Below are positions 45,430-55,169 of a stretch of DNA of 64,000 nt, piece after piece. A program made the translations under genes and the position numbers. The notes below the pieces were generated by a model. It searched no databases. It was not told where the DNA came from and saw nothing but the letters and a program-made list of their open reading frames with translations. Every line of letters starts with the position of its first letter. The first letter of the stretch is position 1. Source of the DNA: Segatella copri (GTDB lineage: Bacteria; Bacteroidota; Bacteroidia; Bacteroidales; Bacteroidaceae); contig NZ_CP137557.1 of NCBI RefSeq assembly GCF_019249655.2, positions 2,699,001 through 2,763,000 on the forward strand. The letters run 5' to 3'.

Positions 45430-46479
45430 ATGAAGAAGAATTATGAAATAAAGGTATATACGAAAAGCGAGGAACTGCCCCAACTTCTGGAGGGCAATTT
45501 CTTTCATAGCCTGGAACTCTTCGAGATTAGCGAAGGAGTATCAGGAGATACCCCCTTCATGGTCGTAGCAACCGAAGACGGAAGAACTGCAGGTCAGATG
45601 CTTGCCGTGCTCCACACACATCGCACATGGTTTCCACCTTTTATATATACGCACGCGCACGCACATGGAGAGGGCATCTATCTTTCCGAAGAAACTGAAG
45701 AAGAACTCTTCCCACTCCTTCTCCACGCCCTTACCCGCAAACTTTGCAGTCACCACTGCCTCTACATAGAGTTCTCGGAGTTGCAGAAGAAAATGTTCGG
45801 TTACCGGCATTTCCGCCGCCTGGGCTACTTCCCTGTGGCTTGGCAGGAAATATACAACTCCCTTCACAGCATGAATCCCGAAGAACGACTCACGGAACGT
45901 GCCAGTCGACAGATAGAGACCAGCAAGAAGAAGGGCCTGGAATGCCACGAGGTCCACAACCAGGAAGAAGTAGAAAAATTCTACCGCCTCTACCGCAACT
46001 TCTATCGCTTCAAGCCACGCCGCTATGTACCCCCTATCGAATACTTCGAGTCTCTGAGCCAGAGCCACGAGGCAAAGGTCTTCGTAACCACCTACGGAGG
46101 AAGAAGATTCGGAAGAGGGAACGAAGAAAAGGAAACGATAGACGGGGAAGATTTCTGCATAGCAGGCAGCCGGAAAATCGTGGGAGGATGCACCCTTGCC
46201 TTCAGTAAAGACGACGCCTACCTATGGCATCTCGCCTCACGCCGAAAGCGCTACATCTATCTGCATCCCGACACGATGACTGTGTGGCACGCCATCAACT
46301 ACGCCCACCGGCATGGCTACCGGCATATCCACTTCATGGACGTAGGCTTGCCTTGGAAACAGAATCCCTACCGCGAATTCATCCGCAGCTTCGGCGGCAA
46401 GCCCGTGGCAAAATACCGCTGGTTCAGATTCAACATCGGCATTATCAACCGACTGCTGAAATGGATTTACAAGCTCTGA
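45430..46479 (+). CDS. FemAB/GNAT-like acyltransferase family protein
   Basis: A 349-residue cytoplasmic protein with the double-GNAT look of FemAB-related proteins: an N-terminal acyltransferase-like half and a C-terminal half with VGGCTLAFSKDDAYLWHLAS, a tyrosine-rich YIYLHPDTMTVWHAINYAHRHG and FMDVGLPWKQNPYREFIRSFGGKP. No tRNA-binding coiled coil is evident. A substrate cannot be named. Its last 13 bases overlap the convergent TetR gene. Confidence 0.7.
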   Translation: MKKNYEIKVYTKSEELPQLLEGNFFHSLELFEISEGVSGDTPFMVVATEDGRTAGQMLAVLHTHRTWFPPFIYTHAHAHGEGIYLSEETEEELFPLLLHALTRKLCSHHCLYIEFSELQKKMFGYRHFRRLGYFPVAWQEIYNSLHSMNPEERLTERASRQIETSKKKGLECHEVHNQEEVEKFYRLYRNFYRFKPRRYVPPIEYFESLSQSHEAKVFVTTYGGRRFGRGNEEKETIDGEDFCIAGSRKIVGGCTLAFSKDDAYLWHLASRRKRYIYLHPDTMTVWHAINYAHRHGYRHIHFMDVGLPWKQNPYREFIRSFGGKPVAKYRWFRFNIGIINRLLKWIYKL

Positions 46480-47105
46480 GCATGCTCGGAGCTTTCCATT
46501 GCCTTTTCGAGCAATCTTACACCTTTTTCCGTGCAGAGACCCCGAATCACGATGAGGAAATGATGAGCAAACAAATCCTTCATCGAATACTTGCGATAAA
46601 GCTGCCTATGCATGATTTCCTCCATGCTCACATTGGCCGTATCTATCAGAATTTCATAATTCACGTCGGCACGGAAGAGCCCTTCACTCACTCCCGCCTC
46701 GAAGAAGCGAAGGCTATCATCACGTTCCTGGGCACGCAACTCCTGCAAAAACTTTACCACACGCGGCATCCTGTGGATTTCCTCATAGAAAACCACACCC
46801 ACCATCTTGTTCAACTCCATCTGCTGGCGATAAACATAACTGATGACATCAATCACATTCTTCGCCTTCGCCGAGGCATAAGCCTCCACTTTCCGCTTCA
46901 TCTCCTCATGCTTTGCCTTGATGCCCGCAATCAGCATCTCCTCCTTATCGCCGAAGATTTCATAAACCGTACGCTTAGACACATGGAGTTCCACGGAAAT
47001 CTCGTCCATCTTCACTGCCTTCACCCCACGCTTATAAAACTCGGGCATGGCAAACGCAATGATTTTATCACGCAATTCCAGTTTATTTTGCTTATTTTCT
47101 ACCAT
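46467..47105 (-). CDS. TetR/AcrR-family transcriptional regulator
   Basis: A 212-residue regulator. The HTH is at about 15-60 with IIAFAMPEFYKRGVKAVKMDEIS, LHVSKRTVYEIFGDKEEML being the recognition segment. The C-terminal ligand domain is helical and unassigned. It diverges from maeB across a 196-bp spacer carrying promoters for both and a palindrome. Confidence 0.88.
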   Translation of the reverse strand: MVENKQNKLELRDKIIAFAMPEFYKRGVKAVKMDEISVELHVSKRTVYEIFGDKEEMLIAGIKAKHEEMKRKVEAYASAKAKNVIDVISYVYRQQMELNKMVGVVFYEEIHRMPRVVKFLQELRAQERDDSLRFFEAGVSEGLFRADVNYEILIDTANVSMEEIMHRQLYRKYSMKDLFAHHFLIVIRGLCTEKGVRLLEKAMESSEHAQSL

Positions 47106-47169
47106 TTCTTTAACTTGTTAATTGCAATATCTATATGACATTTTCACACCTAAACAGGATTTTTTTGTG

Positions 47170-47177
47170 CAAAGATA
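47170..47177 (-). promoter_or_regulatory. -7 promoter box for the TetR gene
   Basis: CAAAGATA is TATCTTTG on the minus strand, 65 bp before the TetR ATG. Confidence 0.55.
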
Positions 47178-47220
47178 CAAAAAAAAACAAAAAACCATCT
47201 TATTTTCATAAGTTTTTTAT

Positions 47221-47261
47221 TACCTTTGCACAAACTTTTAGGAAACGCGCAAGTTTTGCGC
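47221..47261 (+). promoter_or_regulatory. maeB -7 box and adjoining palindrome
   Basis: TACCTTTG at 47221-47228 is the -7 box. GCGCAA-GTT-TTGCGC at 47247-47261 is a perfect 6-bp inverted repeat about 13 bp beyond the likely transcription start, a good place for a repressor site. Confidence 0.55.
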
Positions 47262-47301
47262 CAATCTGTAAGAAATTAAATCTTTAAACCAATATATTGT
47301 T

Positions 47302-49590
47302 ATGGTAAAAATCACGAAAGAGGCGGCTCTTGAATATCACGAAAGTGGCCGTCCTGGTAAGATTGAGGTTAAACCAACAAAACCTTATCACACACAAACA
47401 GACCTGAGCCTTGCTTACTCACCTGGCGTGGCATATCCATGCCTGGAGATTCAGCAAAACCCAGACGACGTTTACAAGTACACAGACAAGGGCAACCTGG
47501 TTGCAGTAATCAGTAATGGTACTGCCGTGCTCGGACTCGGCGATATCGGTGCCATGAGCGGCAAGCCAGTGATGGAAGGAAAAGGACTGCTGTTTAAGAT
47601 TTACGGCGGCGTGGATGTATTCGATATCGAAATCGACGAGAAAGACCCAGAGAAGTTCTGCGAGACCGTGGAGAGAATCGCTCCTTCATTCGGCGGTATC
47701 AACCTGGAGGATATCAAGGCTCCTCAGTGCTTCTACATCGAAGAGCGACTGAAGAAGTCCCTCGACATCCCAGTGATGCACGATGACCAGCACGGAACTG
47801 CCATCATCTCTGCAGCAGGTTTGAAGAACGCCCTCGAAGTAGCCGGCAAGAACATTGCCGACGTGAAGATTGTGGTGAATGGTGCCGGTGCTGCTGCCAT
47901 CAGCTGTACCAAGCTCTACGTAGCTCTCGGTGCACAGGTTAAGAACATCGTGATGCTCGACTCTAAGGGCGTGATTACCAGCGACCGTGAGAACCTGACA
48001 GAGCAGAAGAAGCTGTTCGCTACCGACCGCCGTGACGTTCACACACTCGAAGAGGCTGTGAAGGGTGCCGACGTATTCGTAGGCCTCAGCAAGGGTAACG
48101 TGCTTTCCAAGGACATGATCCGCTCGATGGCAGCCAGCCCTATCGTATTCGCACTCGCCAACCCTGTGCCGGAAATCAGCTACGAGGACGCTATGGACAG
48201 CCGTCCAGACGTACTGATGTCAACAGGCCGTTCAGACTATCCAAACCAGATTAACAACGTAATCGGTTTCCCATATATCTTCCGTGGTGCACTCGACGTT
48301 CACGCCCGTGCCATCAACGAGGAGATGAAGATGGCTGCCGTTCATGCCATCGCAGATTTGGCCAAGCAGCCTGTGCCAGATGTAGTTAACGACGTTTACC
48401 ACGTCAACGATCTTACATTCGGCCCTAAGTACTTCATTCCAAAGCCAGTAGACCCACGTTTGATTACCGAGGTTTCTGCTGCCGTAGCCAAGGCTGCCAT
48501 GGAAAGTGGCGTAGCCCGCACTCCTATCACCGACTGGGAGAAGTACAAGCAGGGATTGCGCCAGTTGCTCGGTCAGGAAACCAAGCTCACCCGCAAGCTC
48601 CATGATACCGCCCGTCTCCATCCACAGCGCGTGGTATTCGCCGAGGGTGGCAACCCAACCATGCTGAAGGCTGCCGTTCAGGCTAAGAACGAAGGCATCT
48701 GCGAGCCTATCCTGCTGGGTAACCCAGACCGTTTGAACCGTGTGGCTAGCCGCTTGAAGCTCGACCTCTCTAACATCGAGATTGTGGATATGCGTGCCGA
48801 CAACGAGCAGGGTCGCCGTGCCAAGTTTGCCAAGCATCTGGCAGAGAAGCGTGCCCGCGAGGGATACAGCTTCGAGGAGGCATACGATAAGATGTACGAG
48901 CGCAACTACTTCGGTATGTCTATGGTTGAGCAGGGTGATGCTGACGCATTCATCACAGGTCTCTACACCAAGTATAGCAACACCATCAAGGTGGCTAAGG
49001 ACGTAATCGGCATCCGCGAGGGCTACAAGACCTTCGGAACCATGCACATCCTTAACACCCAGAAGGGCGTATATTATATTGCAGACACATTGATCAACCG
49101 TCACCCAGACGAGGATATCCTCACCGATATCGCCAAGTTGTCTGCAGGCACCGTGAAGTTCTTCAATGAGGAACCGGTAATGGCCATGTTGAGCTACTCT
49201 AACTTCGGTACCGATGCCATCGGTTCTCCTGTAAAGGTGAAGAAGGCAGTGGCAGAGATGCAGAAGGAATTCCCAGAGCTCGCCATCGATGGTGAGATGC
49301 AGGTGAACTATGCACTCAACAAGGATCTTCGCGATGAGAAGTATCCATTCTCCCGTCTCAAGGGCAAGGATGTGAATACATTGGTATTCCCTAACCTGAG
49401 CAGTGCGAATGGTGCCTACAAGCTTCTCCAGGGCTTGAACCCAGAGGCAGAGATCATCGGTCCTATCCAGATGGGCTTGAACAAGCCTATCCACTTCACT
49501 GACTCAGAGAGCAGTGTACAGGATATCGTAAACATCACAGCCGTGGCCGTGATCGATGCTTACGTAGAGAAGATTAAGAATCAGAAATAA
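47302..49590 (+). CDS. maeB: NADP-type malic enzyme fused to a phosphotransacetylase domain
   Basis: A 762-residue protein. Residues 1-430 form the malic enzyme with [14 protein letters not shown], the catalytic lysine region [13 protein letters not shown], the metal site [11 protein letters not shown] and the nucleotide loop [11 protein letters not shown]. From about 435 a PTA-like domain follows ([30 protein letters not shown]). Such hybrid enzymes decarboxylate malate to pyruvate, and the PTA domain binds acetyl-CoA for regulation and lacks transferase activity in studied cases. Confidence 0.93.
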   Translation: MVKITKEAALEYHESGRPGKIEVKPTKPYHTQTDLSLAYSPGVAYPCLEIQQNPDDVYKYTDKGNLVAVISNGTAVLGLGDIGAMSGKPVMEGKGLLFKIYGGVDVFDIEIDEKDPEKFCETVERIAPSFGGINLEDIKAPQCFYIEERLKKSLDIPVMHDDQHGTAIISAAGLKNALEVAGKNIADVKIVVNGAGAAAISCTKLYVALGAQVKNIVMLDSKGVITSDRENLTEQKKLFATDRRDVHTLEEAVKGADVFVGLSKGNVLSKDMIRSMAASPIVFALANPVPEISYEDAMDSRPDVLMSTGRSDYPNQINNVIGFPYIFRGALDVHARAINEEMKMAAVHAIADLAKQPVPDVVNDVYHVNDLTFGPKYFIPKPVDPRLITEVSAAVAKAAMESGVARTPITDWEKYKQGLRQLLGQETKLTRKLHDTARLHPQRVVFAEGGNPTMLKAAVQAKNEGICEPILLGNPDRLNRVASRLKLDLSNIEIVDMRADNEQGRRAKFAKHLAEKRAREGYSFEEAYDKMYERNYFGMSMVEQGDADAFITGLYTKYSNTIKVAKDVIGIREGYKTFGTMHILNTQKGVYYIADTLINRHPDEDILTDIAKLSAGTVKFFNEEPVMAMLSYSNFGTDAIGSPVKVKKAVAEMQKEFPELAIDGEMQVNYALNKDLRDEKYPFSRLKGKDVNTLVFPNLSSANGAYKLLQGLNPEAEIIGPIQMGLNKPIHFTDSESSVQDIVNITAVAVIDAYVEKIKNQK

Positions 49591-49640
49591 TTTTTATATG
49601 GGGAGGTAATATCCTCCTCTCAATCTTTTACTCAGACGGG

Positions 49641-49671
49641 GCAGGAGCTTGTGAAAGTTCCTGCTTTTTTT
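49641..49671 (+). terminator. Terminator after maeB
   Basis: GCAGGAGCTT and AAGTTCCTGC pair around GTGA with one mismatch and are followed by T7. A second small hairpin (GGGGAGG/CCTCCTC) lies at 49600-49620. Confidence 0.85.
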
Positions 49672-49775
49672 GTTTCCGTAGCCATCCTTTCTACGTTCCT
49701 TTATGTGAACGATAGTTAAATATCGCATTTGTGCTCCCACACACTTGATATAGAGCAAAAAAACATCGCAAAAAA

Positions 49776-49807
49776 TTTGGCGATATGAAAAATAAGTCTT
49801 ATCTTTG
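49776..49807 (+). promoter_or_regulatory. Promoter of small-RNA candidate, copy B
   Basis: TTTG (49776-49779), 20-bp spacer, TATCTTTG (49800-49807). The conserved RNA opens 6 nt downstream. Confidence 0.75.
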
Positions 49808-49812
49808 CAGCA

Positions 49813-49901
49813 GTTATCCTGAAAACAATCTTTTACCTTAAGAAGACTAATACCTATTGAAGATTTGGAGCGGTAGCCTGTGAAGGTCATCGCTTTTTTT
49901 T
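49813..49901 (+). ncRNA. Small-RNA candidate, copy B (about 90 nt)
   Basis: Same 5' domain as copy A: GTTATCCTGAA, ACAATCTTTTACCTTAA, ACTAATACCTATTGA. The 3' hairpin (49869-49879 with 49884-49894, GTGA loop) has a different sequence but the same form, followed by T8. It sits alone between maeB and rplU. The rest of the gap to 50009 is A+T-rich without a gene. Confidence 0.68.
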
Positions 49902-50009
49902 GTTAATAACCCCACGCCATTTTTTTGTTAATACCCCTCTTTTTTGTTAATTCTTCCTAAAAGAAGAAAGATTTTCATTCCCCTATTCTCTTATTTCAAA
50001 GAAAGTTAG

Positions 50010-50138
50010 TAATTTTGCACCCCGAATGCTCATGGATTGGGCAAATATTACAGAAAAAGTTAAGTTCGTTGGGGCTCGGTCAAGATCCGGCACGAAGCTG
50101 GACGCCTCGCGGAAAAACCCGTTTATATAAATAATTAA
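50010..50138 (+). promoter_or_regulatory. rplU promoter (-7 box) and about 115-nt structured leader
   Basis: TAATTTTG at 50010-50017 is followed by a long leader with a G+C-rich central part (GGGGCTCGGTCAAGATCCGG and CGAAGCTGGACGCCTCGCGG) that can fold. Ribosomal protein leaders often regulate autogenously; no known class was recognised. Confidence 0.5.
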
Positions 50139-50456
50139 ATGTACGCAATCGTAGAAATTAACGGTCAGCAGTTCAAGGCTGAGGAGGGCAAGAAGCTCTT
50201 CGTACATCACATCAAGGATGTTGAGGCAGGTCAGACTGTTGAGTTCGACAAGGTTTTGCTCGTTGACAAAGACGGCTCAATCACTGTCGGTGCACCAGCT
50301 GTAGAGGGTGCAAAAGTAGTAGTAGAAGTAGTGAACCCACTCGTTAAGGGTGACAAGGTTATCGTCTTCAAGATGAAGCGCCGCAAGGACTATCGCAAGA
50401 AGAACGGTCACCGTGCACAGTTCACTGAAGTATCAATCAAATCTGTAATCGCTTAA
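50139..50456 (+). CDS. rplU: Ribosomal protein L21 (bL21)
   Basis: A 105-residue large-subunit protein. It starts [20 protein letters not shown] and includes [19 protein letters not shown] and the basic [20 protein letters not shown] that contacts 23S rRNA. It is 19 bp upstream of rpmA, the usual order. Confidence 0.97.
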   Translation: MYAIVEINGQQFKAEEGKKLFVHHIKDVEAGQTVEFDKVLLVDKDGSITVGAPAVEGAKVVVEVVNPLVKGDKVIVFKMKRRKDYRKKNGHRAQFTEVSIKSVIA

Positions 50457-50475
50457 AATTAGGAGGAATTAGAAA

Positions 50476-50766
50476 ATGGCACATAAGAAAGGTGTTGGTA
50501 GTTCTAAGAACGGCCGTGAATCAGCTTCACAAAGATTAGGCGTTAAGATCTGGGGTGGTCAGAGCATCATCGCAGGTAACATCATCGTTCGCCAGCGTGG
50601 TAACAAGCACTTCCCAGGTGAGAATGTAGCTCAGGGTAAGGATGATACATTGTATGCTCTGGCAGACGGTATCGTTTACTTCCACAAGGGCCGCAAGGAC
50701 AAGAGCACAGTTTCTGTTCTCTCTCCAGAGGTTTACGCTGAGAAGACTAAGAAAGCTGACGCTTAA
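50476..50766 (+). CDS. rpmA: Ribosomal protein L27 (bL27)
   Basis: A 96-residue protein near the peptidyl-transferase centre. It starts [20 protein letters not shown] directly with the mature N-terminus, so no prodomain is present, and has [14 protein letters not shown] and [12 protein letters not shown] clear AGGAGG ribosome-binding site precedes it. Confidence 0.97.
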   Translation: MAHKKGVGSSKNGRESASQRLGVKIWGGQSIIAGNIIVRQRGNKHFPGENVAQGKDDTLYALADGIVYFHKGRKDKSTVSVLSPEVYAEKTKKADA

Positions 50767-50809
50767 ATTTTAAAGTTTTAGAAAAAACTATTCCAAACAA
50801 ACAATATAG

Positions 50810-50840
50810 AAGCCTGCTCATACCTAGAGCAGGCTTTCTT
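50810..50840 (+). terminator. Terminator after rpmA
   Basis: AAGCCTGCTC pairs with GAGCAGGCTT around a 7-nt loop, followed by TCTTCGTTT. Confidence 0.85.
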
Positions 50841-50922
50841 CGTTTATTTCCAAGCTCCTTAACCCCATAAAATCACGAAAAAACTTTAATTCTACCCTTC
50901 TCTGCAAAAAAGTTGGCTTTTT

Positions 50923-50955
50923 TTTGCGCTATCACAAATATTTTTTGTAATTTTG
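50923..50955 (+). promoter_or_regulatory. serS promoter
   Basis: TTTG (50923-50926), 21-bp spacer, TAATTTTG (50948-50955); ATG 37 bp downstream. Confidence 0.65.
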
Positions 50956-50992
50956 CCTTCAAAATAGGAAATTAATATTAAAAAGAATTTTT

Positions 50993-52285
50993 ATGCTTAC
51001 ACTTAAACTCATCAGTGAAGAAACTGAACGTGTAGTTAAAGGTCTTGAAAAGAAGCATTTCCCAAATGCTCGTGAGGCCGTAGAGAAAGTTTTGGAGTAC
51101 GACAAGATTCGTCGCGAAGCTCAGCAGAAGCTGGATAACAACAAGCAGCAGGCTAACCAGTTTGCCAAGCAGATTGGTGCCCTGATGAAGGAAGGCAAGA
51201 AAGAGGAAGCTGAGAGCGCTAAGGCTCAGGTAGCTATGCTCAAGGCTGACGCCAAGGCTCTTGAAGAGATCATGGAGAAGGCACAGAACGATATGACCAA
51301 CCAGTTGCTCGAAATCCCTAACATCCCTTGCGAGCAGGTACCTGAGGGCAAGGATGCAGCCGACAACGTGGTTGTAAAGGAAGGCGGCGAAAAGCCTAAC
51401 CTCGGCCCAGACGCTCTCTGCCACTGGGATCTTCTCAAGAAGTACAACCTGGTTGACTTCGACCTCGGTGTGAAGATTACAGGTGCCGGTTTCCCTGTAT
51501 ATATCGGCAAGATGGCTCGCTTCCAGCGTGCGCTCGAGGCATTCTTCCTCGATGAGGCCCGCAAGAGCGGATACCTGGAGATTCAGCCTCCATACGTTGT
51601 AAACGAGGATTCTGGTCGCGGCACAGGTCAGTTGCCAGACAAGGAGGGTCAGATGTATCATGCTAATCTCGACAACCTCTTCCTCATCCCTACTGCCGAG
51701 GTTCCTGTAACCAACATCTTCCGCGATGTTATCCTCGACGAGAAGGACCTCCCTATCAAGCGCTGCGCTTACTCTGCCTGCTTCCGTCGTGAGGCTGGTA
51801 GCTACGGCAAGGACGTTCGTGGCTTGAACCGCCTGCACCAGTTTGACAAGGTAGAGATTGTACGCATCGACAAGCCAGGTCACTCTTACGAGAGCCTGAA
51901 CGAGATGCTCGACCACGTAGAGGGTCTCTTGAAGAAGCTGGAGTTGCCATACCACATCCTCCGTCTCTGCGGTGGTGATATGAGCTTCACATCTTCTATC
52001 TGCTACGACTTCGAGACATGGAGTGCAGCACAGGGCCGCTGGCTGGAGGTTTCATCAGTATCTAACTTCGAGAGTTACCAGGCCAACCGTCTCCACTGCC
52101 GCTACCGCCATGCAGAGGACAAGAAGATTGAGCTTTGCCACACCCTTAACGGTTCTGCTCTCGCCTTGCCACGCATCGTAGCAACCATCCTGGAGAACAA
52201 CCAGACTCCAGAGGGCATCCGCGTACCTAAGGTATTGGTTCCTTACTGCGGATTCGAAATGCTCGACGACAAGAATTTCGATTAA
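50993..52285 (+). CDS. serS: Seryl-tRNA synthetase
   Basis: A 430-residue class II synthetase. An N-terminal coiled-coil arm (about 30-110, rich in KQQANQFAKQIGALMKEGKK) reaches the tRNA variable arm. Motif 2 is SACFRREAGSYGKDVRGLNRLHQFDKVE in pieces, motif 3 is NGSALALPRIVATILENNQ. Length is normal. A TTCGATTCA repeat begins at its stop. Confidence 0.96.
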   Translation: MLTLKLISEETERVVKGLEKKHFPNAREAVEKVLEYDKIRREAQQKLDNNKQQANQFAKQIGALMKEGKKEEAESAKAQVAMLKADAKALEEIMEKAQNDMTNQLLEIPNIPCEQVPEGKDAADNVVVKEGGEKPNLGPDALCHWDLLKKYNLVDFDLGVKITGAGFPVYIGKMARFQRALEAFFLDEARKSGYLEIQPPYVVNEDSGRGTGQLPDKEGQMYHANLDNLFLIPTAEVPVTNIFRDVILDEKDLPIKRCAYSACFRREAGSYGKDVRGLNRLHQFDKVEIVRIDKPGHSYESLNEMLDHVEGLLKKLELPYHILRLCGGDMSFTSSICYDFETWSAAQGRWLEVSSVSNFESYQANRLHCRYRHAEDKKIELCHTLNGSALALPRIVATILENNQTPEGIRVPKVLVPYCGFEMLDDKNFD

Positions 52286-52330
52286 TTCGATTCATTCGAT
52301 AAAACATCGATTCATTCGATTCATTCGATA
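52277..52330. repeat. TTCGATTCA-type tandem repeat at the serS stop
   Basis: About six units of ATTCGATT/CATTCGATT with an AAAACA interruption begin in the last codons of serS and run on for 45 bp. Confidence 0.85.
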
Positions 52331-52355
52331 AAATTTAAATAAAACATATTGTACG

Positions 52356-52400
52356 AGGATAACTTCGGCTACCCCATAAAGGCGGCCGCAGTTATCCTTT
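52356..52400 (+). terminator. Terminator-like hairpin after serS
   Basis: AGGATAACTTCGGC pairs with GCCGCAGTTATCCT with one mismatch and is followed by TTTTGCGTTTTC. Confidence 0.7.
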
Positions 52401-52490
52401 TGCGTTTTCTATACCATGAGCAAACTTATAACAACTAATAATAAGAAAGAGAAAGAACAGATAATATTCAACATAAAAAGTTAGTAGCCA

Positions 52491-54839
52491 ATGAACAAGA
52501 TTATCAAGAAAATACAATACTCAGAAAAGGTATTCCGTTTCGATGTGGAAGCTCCACTCATCGCCAAGAGCCGCAAGGCTGGCAACTTTGTGATTATCCG
52601 TGTAGATAACAACAGCGAGCGCATGCCGCTTACCATCGCCGATGCCGATATCGAGAAAGGCACCATCACGCTGGTGGTACAGAAGGTAGGTCTCTCCTCT
52701 ACCAAGCTCTGCGCCCTGAACGAGGGCGACGAGATTCACGACGTGGTGGGACCACTTGGCAACCCTACCCACATCGAGAACTTCGGCACCGTAATCTGCG
52801 CCGGTGGCGGCGTGGGCGTGGCTCCTATGCTCCCTATCATCAAGGCGCTAAAGGCCGCAGGCAACCGTGTGCTCAGCGTGATTGCAGGTAGAAGCAAAGA
52901 CCTCGTCATCATGGAGGATGAGGTACGTGCATCCAGCGACGAACTCATCATCATGACCGACGACGGAAGCTACGGCGAGAAAGGTGTGGTAACCGTAGGC
53001 ATCGAAAAGCTCATCAACCAGGAGCACATCGACAAGGTGTTCGCCATCGGTCCTCCTATCATGATGAAATTCTGCTGCCTCCTCACCCAGAAATACAATC
53101 TCTCTACCGATGTATCGCTCAACACCATCATGGTGGATGGCACCGGCATGTGCGGAGCCTGCCGTCTAACCATCGGCGGCAAGACCAAGTTTGTCTGCAT
53201 CGACGGTCCTGAATTTGATGGCGCCCAGGTAGATTGGGATGAGATGTTCAAGCGCATGGGCACTTTCAAGGATGTGGAGCGCGAGGAGATGGAGCACTTC
53301 GAGGAACATCTGGCTACAGTGGATGCCGAGAAGAAGAAGAAGGAGACCACAGACGTGACGATGGATGTGGAACCTACCGATGCATCCATAGAAGAACTTA
53401 CCGACCGTAATGCCGAGTGGCGCAAGGAGCTGCGCTCAGCAATGAAAGCCAAGGAGCGCACCGCCATCCAGCGCGTCAAGATGCCGGAGCTAGACCCAGC
53501 ATATCGTGCTACCACCCGCACCGAGGAAGTGAACATCGGCTTGACCAAGGAGATGGCACTCACCGAGGCAAAGCGCTGCCTCGACTGTCCTAAGCCTACC
53601 TGCATGGAGGGCTGCCCAGTGAGCATCAACATCCCATCCTTCATCAAGAACATCGAGCGTGGCCAGTTCCTAGCCGCCGCCAAGGTTCTGAAGAACACCT
53701 CAGCCCTGCCAGCCGTTTGCGGTCGTGTTTGTCCGCAGGAGAAGCAGTGCGAGAGCAAGTGCGTACATCTCAAGATGAACGAGCCAGCCGTAGCCATCGG
53801 CTATCTGGAGCGTTTTGCAGCTGACTACGAGCGTCAGAGCGGCAATATCTCCGTACCGGAATGCGACCCGGCAAACGGCATCAAGATAGCCGTAGTAGGT
53901 TCGGGTCCTGCCGGATTGAGCTTTGCAGGCGATATGGCGAAGAAGGGATTCAGCGTCACCGTGTTCGAGGCTCTGCACGAGATAGGCGGCGTGTTGAAAT
54001 ATGGCATCCCGGAGTTCCGACTGCCAAATGCCATCGTGGATGTGGAGATTGAGAATCTCCAGAAGATGGGCGTAAAATTCATCACCGACTGCATCGTGGG
54101 CAAGACCATTTCCGTAAAGGATTTGGAGCAGCAGGGCTTCAAGGGCATCTTCGTAGGTTCGGGAGCCGGACTCCCTAACTTCATGAATATCCCTGGCGAG
54201 AATGCCTTGAACATCATGTCATCCAACGAGTATCTTACCCGTGTCAACCTGATGGATGCTGCCAATCCTCATACCGATACCCCTATCAACCTGGGCAAGA
54301 AGGTGGTGGTAGTAGGCGGCGGAAACACTGCTATGGACAGCTGCCGCACCGCCAAGCGTCTGGGAGCCGAGGTAACCCTGGTATATCGCCGTTCGGAGGC
54401 AGAGATGCCAGCCCGTCTCGAAGAGGTGAAGCATGCCAAGGAAGAAGGCATCAACTTCTTCACCCTGCATAACCCTAAGGAGTATGAGGCTGACGAGAAG
54501 GGTGCCGTAAAGGCTGTGGTGCTGGATGTGATGCAGCTTGGCGAGCCAGATGCCAGCGGTCGCCGTCGCCCAGAGACTACAGGCAAGACCATCACCCTGG
54601 AATGCGATCAGGTGATTGTAGCCGTGGGTGTGAGTCCTAACCCACTGGTACCTCAGAGCATCGAGGGTCTGGAACTTGGCAGAAAGAACACCATCGCCGT
54701 GAATGACGAAATGCAGAGTTCCATCGGGCAGATTTATGCCGGAGGCGATATCGTGCGAGGTGGTGCCACCGTGATTCTCGCCATGGGAGATGGACGGAAG
54801 GCTGCACTCAACATGAGCAAGAAGCTTTTGGAGAAATAA
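52491..54839 (+). CDS. Fused NfnAB-like flavin oxidoreductase (DHOD-B-like plus GltD-like)
   Basis: A 782-residue fusion. The first 280 residues form a ferredoxin-reductase-type FAD/NAD module with CAGGGVGVAPMLPI and a 2Fe-2S group of cysteines starting at C221 (GMCGACR, then FVC). From about 310 a GltD/NfnB-like module follows: two 4Fe-4S motifs (C363 region CLDCPKPTCMEGCP and CGRVCPQEKQCESKC), FAD site VGSGPAGLSFAG and NADP site VVGGGNTAMDSC. Separate subunits of this kind make up NADH-dependent ferredoxin:NADP oxidoreductase, an electron-bifurcating enzyme; sulfide dehydrogenase or glutamate synthase small chain are alternatives. Confidence 0.87.
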   Translation: MNKIIKKIQYSEKVFRFDVEAPLIAKSRKAGNFVIIRVDNNSERMPLTIADADIEKGTITLVVQKVGLSSTKLCALNEGDEIHDVVGPLGNPTHIENFGTVICAGGGVGVAPMLPIIKALKAAGNRVLSVIAGRSKDLVIMEDEVRASSDELIIMTDDGSYGEKGVVTVGIEKLINQEHIDKVFAIGPPIMMKFCCLLTQKYNLSTDVSLNTIMVDGTGMCGACRLTIGGKTKFVCIDGPEFDGAQVDWDEMFKRMGTFKDVEREEMEHFEEHLATVDAEKKKKETTDVTMDVEPTDASIEELTDRNAEWRKELRSAMKAKERTAIQRVKMPELDPAYRATTRTEEVNIGLTKEMALTEAKRCLDCPKPTCMEGCPVSINIPSFIKNIERGQFLAAAKVLKNTSALPAVCGRVCPQEKQCESKCVHLKMNEPAVAIGYLERFAADYERQSGNISVPECDPANGIKIAVVGSGPAGLSFAGDMAKKGFSVTVFEALHEIGGVLKYGIPEFRLPNAIVDVEIENLQKMGVKFITDCIVGKTISVKDLEQQGFKGIFVGSGAGLPNFMNIPGENALNIMSSNEYLTRVNLMDAANPHTDTPINLGKKVVVVGGGNTAMDSCRTAKRLGAEVTLVYRRSEAEMPARLEEVKHAKEEGINFFTLHNPKEYEADEKGAVKAVVLDVMQLGEPDASGRRRPETTGKTITLECDQVIVAVGVSPNPLVPQSIEGLELGRKNTIAVNDEMQSSIGQIYAGGDIVRGGATVILAMGDGRKAALNMSKKLLEK

Positions 54840-54879
54840 ACTCTGAAGCCAGTCTGAATCAGATTTGATTATATAAACC

Positions 54880-54929
54880 GAGAGGGTGTATCAAAAGCCT
54901 TGATGGCTTTCAGATGCACCCTCTCATTT
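54880..54929. terminator. Hairpin after the NfnAB-like gene
   Basis: GAGAGGGTGTATC pairs with GATGCACCCTCTC (one G-T pair), inner AAAGCC pairs with GGCTTT. T-run on the plus side. The GGTGTATCA arm resembles the hairpin at 38339. Confidence 0.75.
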
Positions 54930-54939
54930 TGCGGAAAAC

Positions 54940-55169
54940 AAAACTGTTATTGTTATTGTTATCATCTTCGCTGATTCCGCTGAGGAATGACGTGAAACTG
55001 CAATTGATAACAATAACAATAACAGTTTTAAATTCCGCTCCATCACCCTAGCGGAAAAGAAGTAAGAATTAAAGTTATATATTATATATATTTATATATA
55101 ATATATAAAATTTCCTTACACCTTTTTCTTCCCTCGGAAAATAAAACTGTTATTGTTATTGTTATCAAA
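54940..55169. repeat. Three copies of a GTTATT-rich 25-bp repeat
   Basis: AAAACTGTTATTGTTATTGT plus TATCA at 54940-54964, its inverted copy at 55005-55029, and a direct copy at 55143-55167. Two ACTATGTTTCTYAGCACA copies follow near 55193-55230. The whole gap 54840-55499 contains no convincing gene and may include the left end of the mobile element. Confidence 0.7.
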
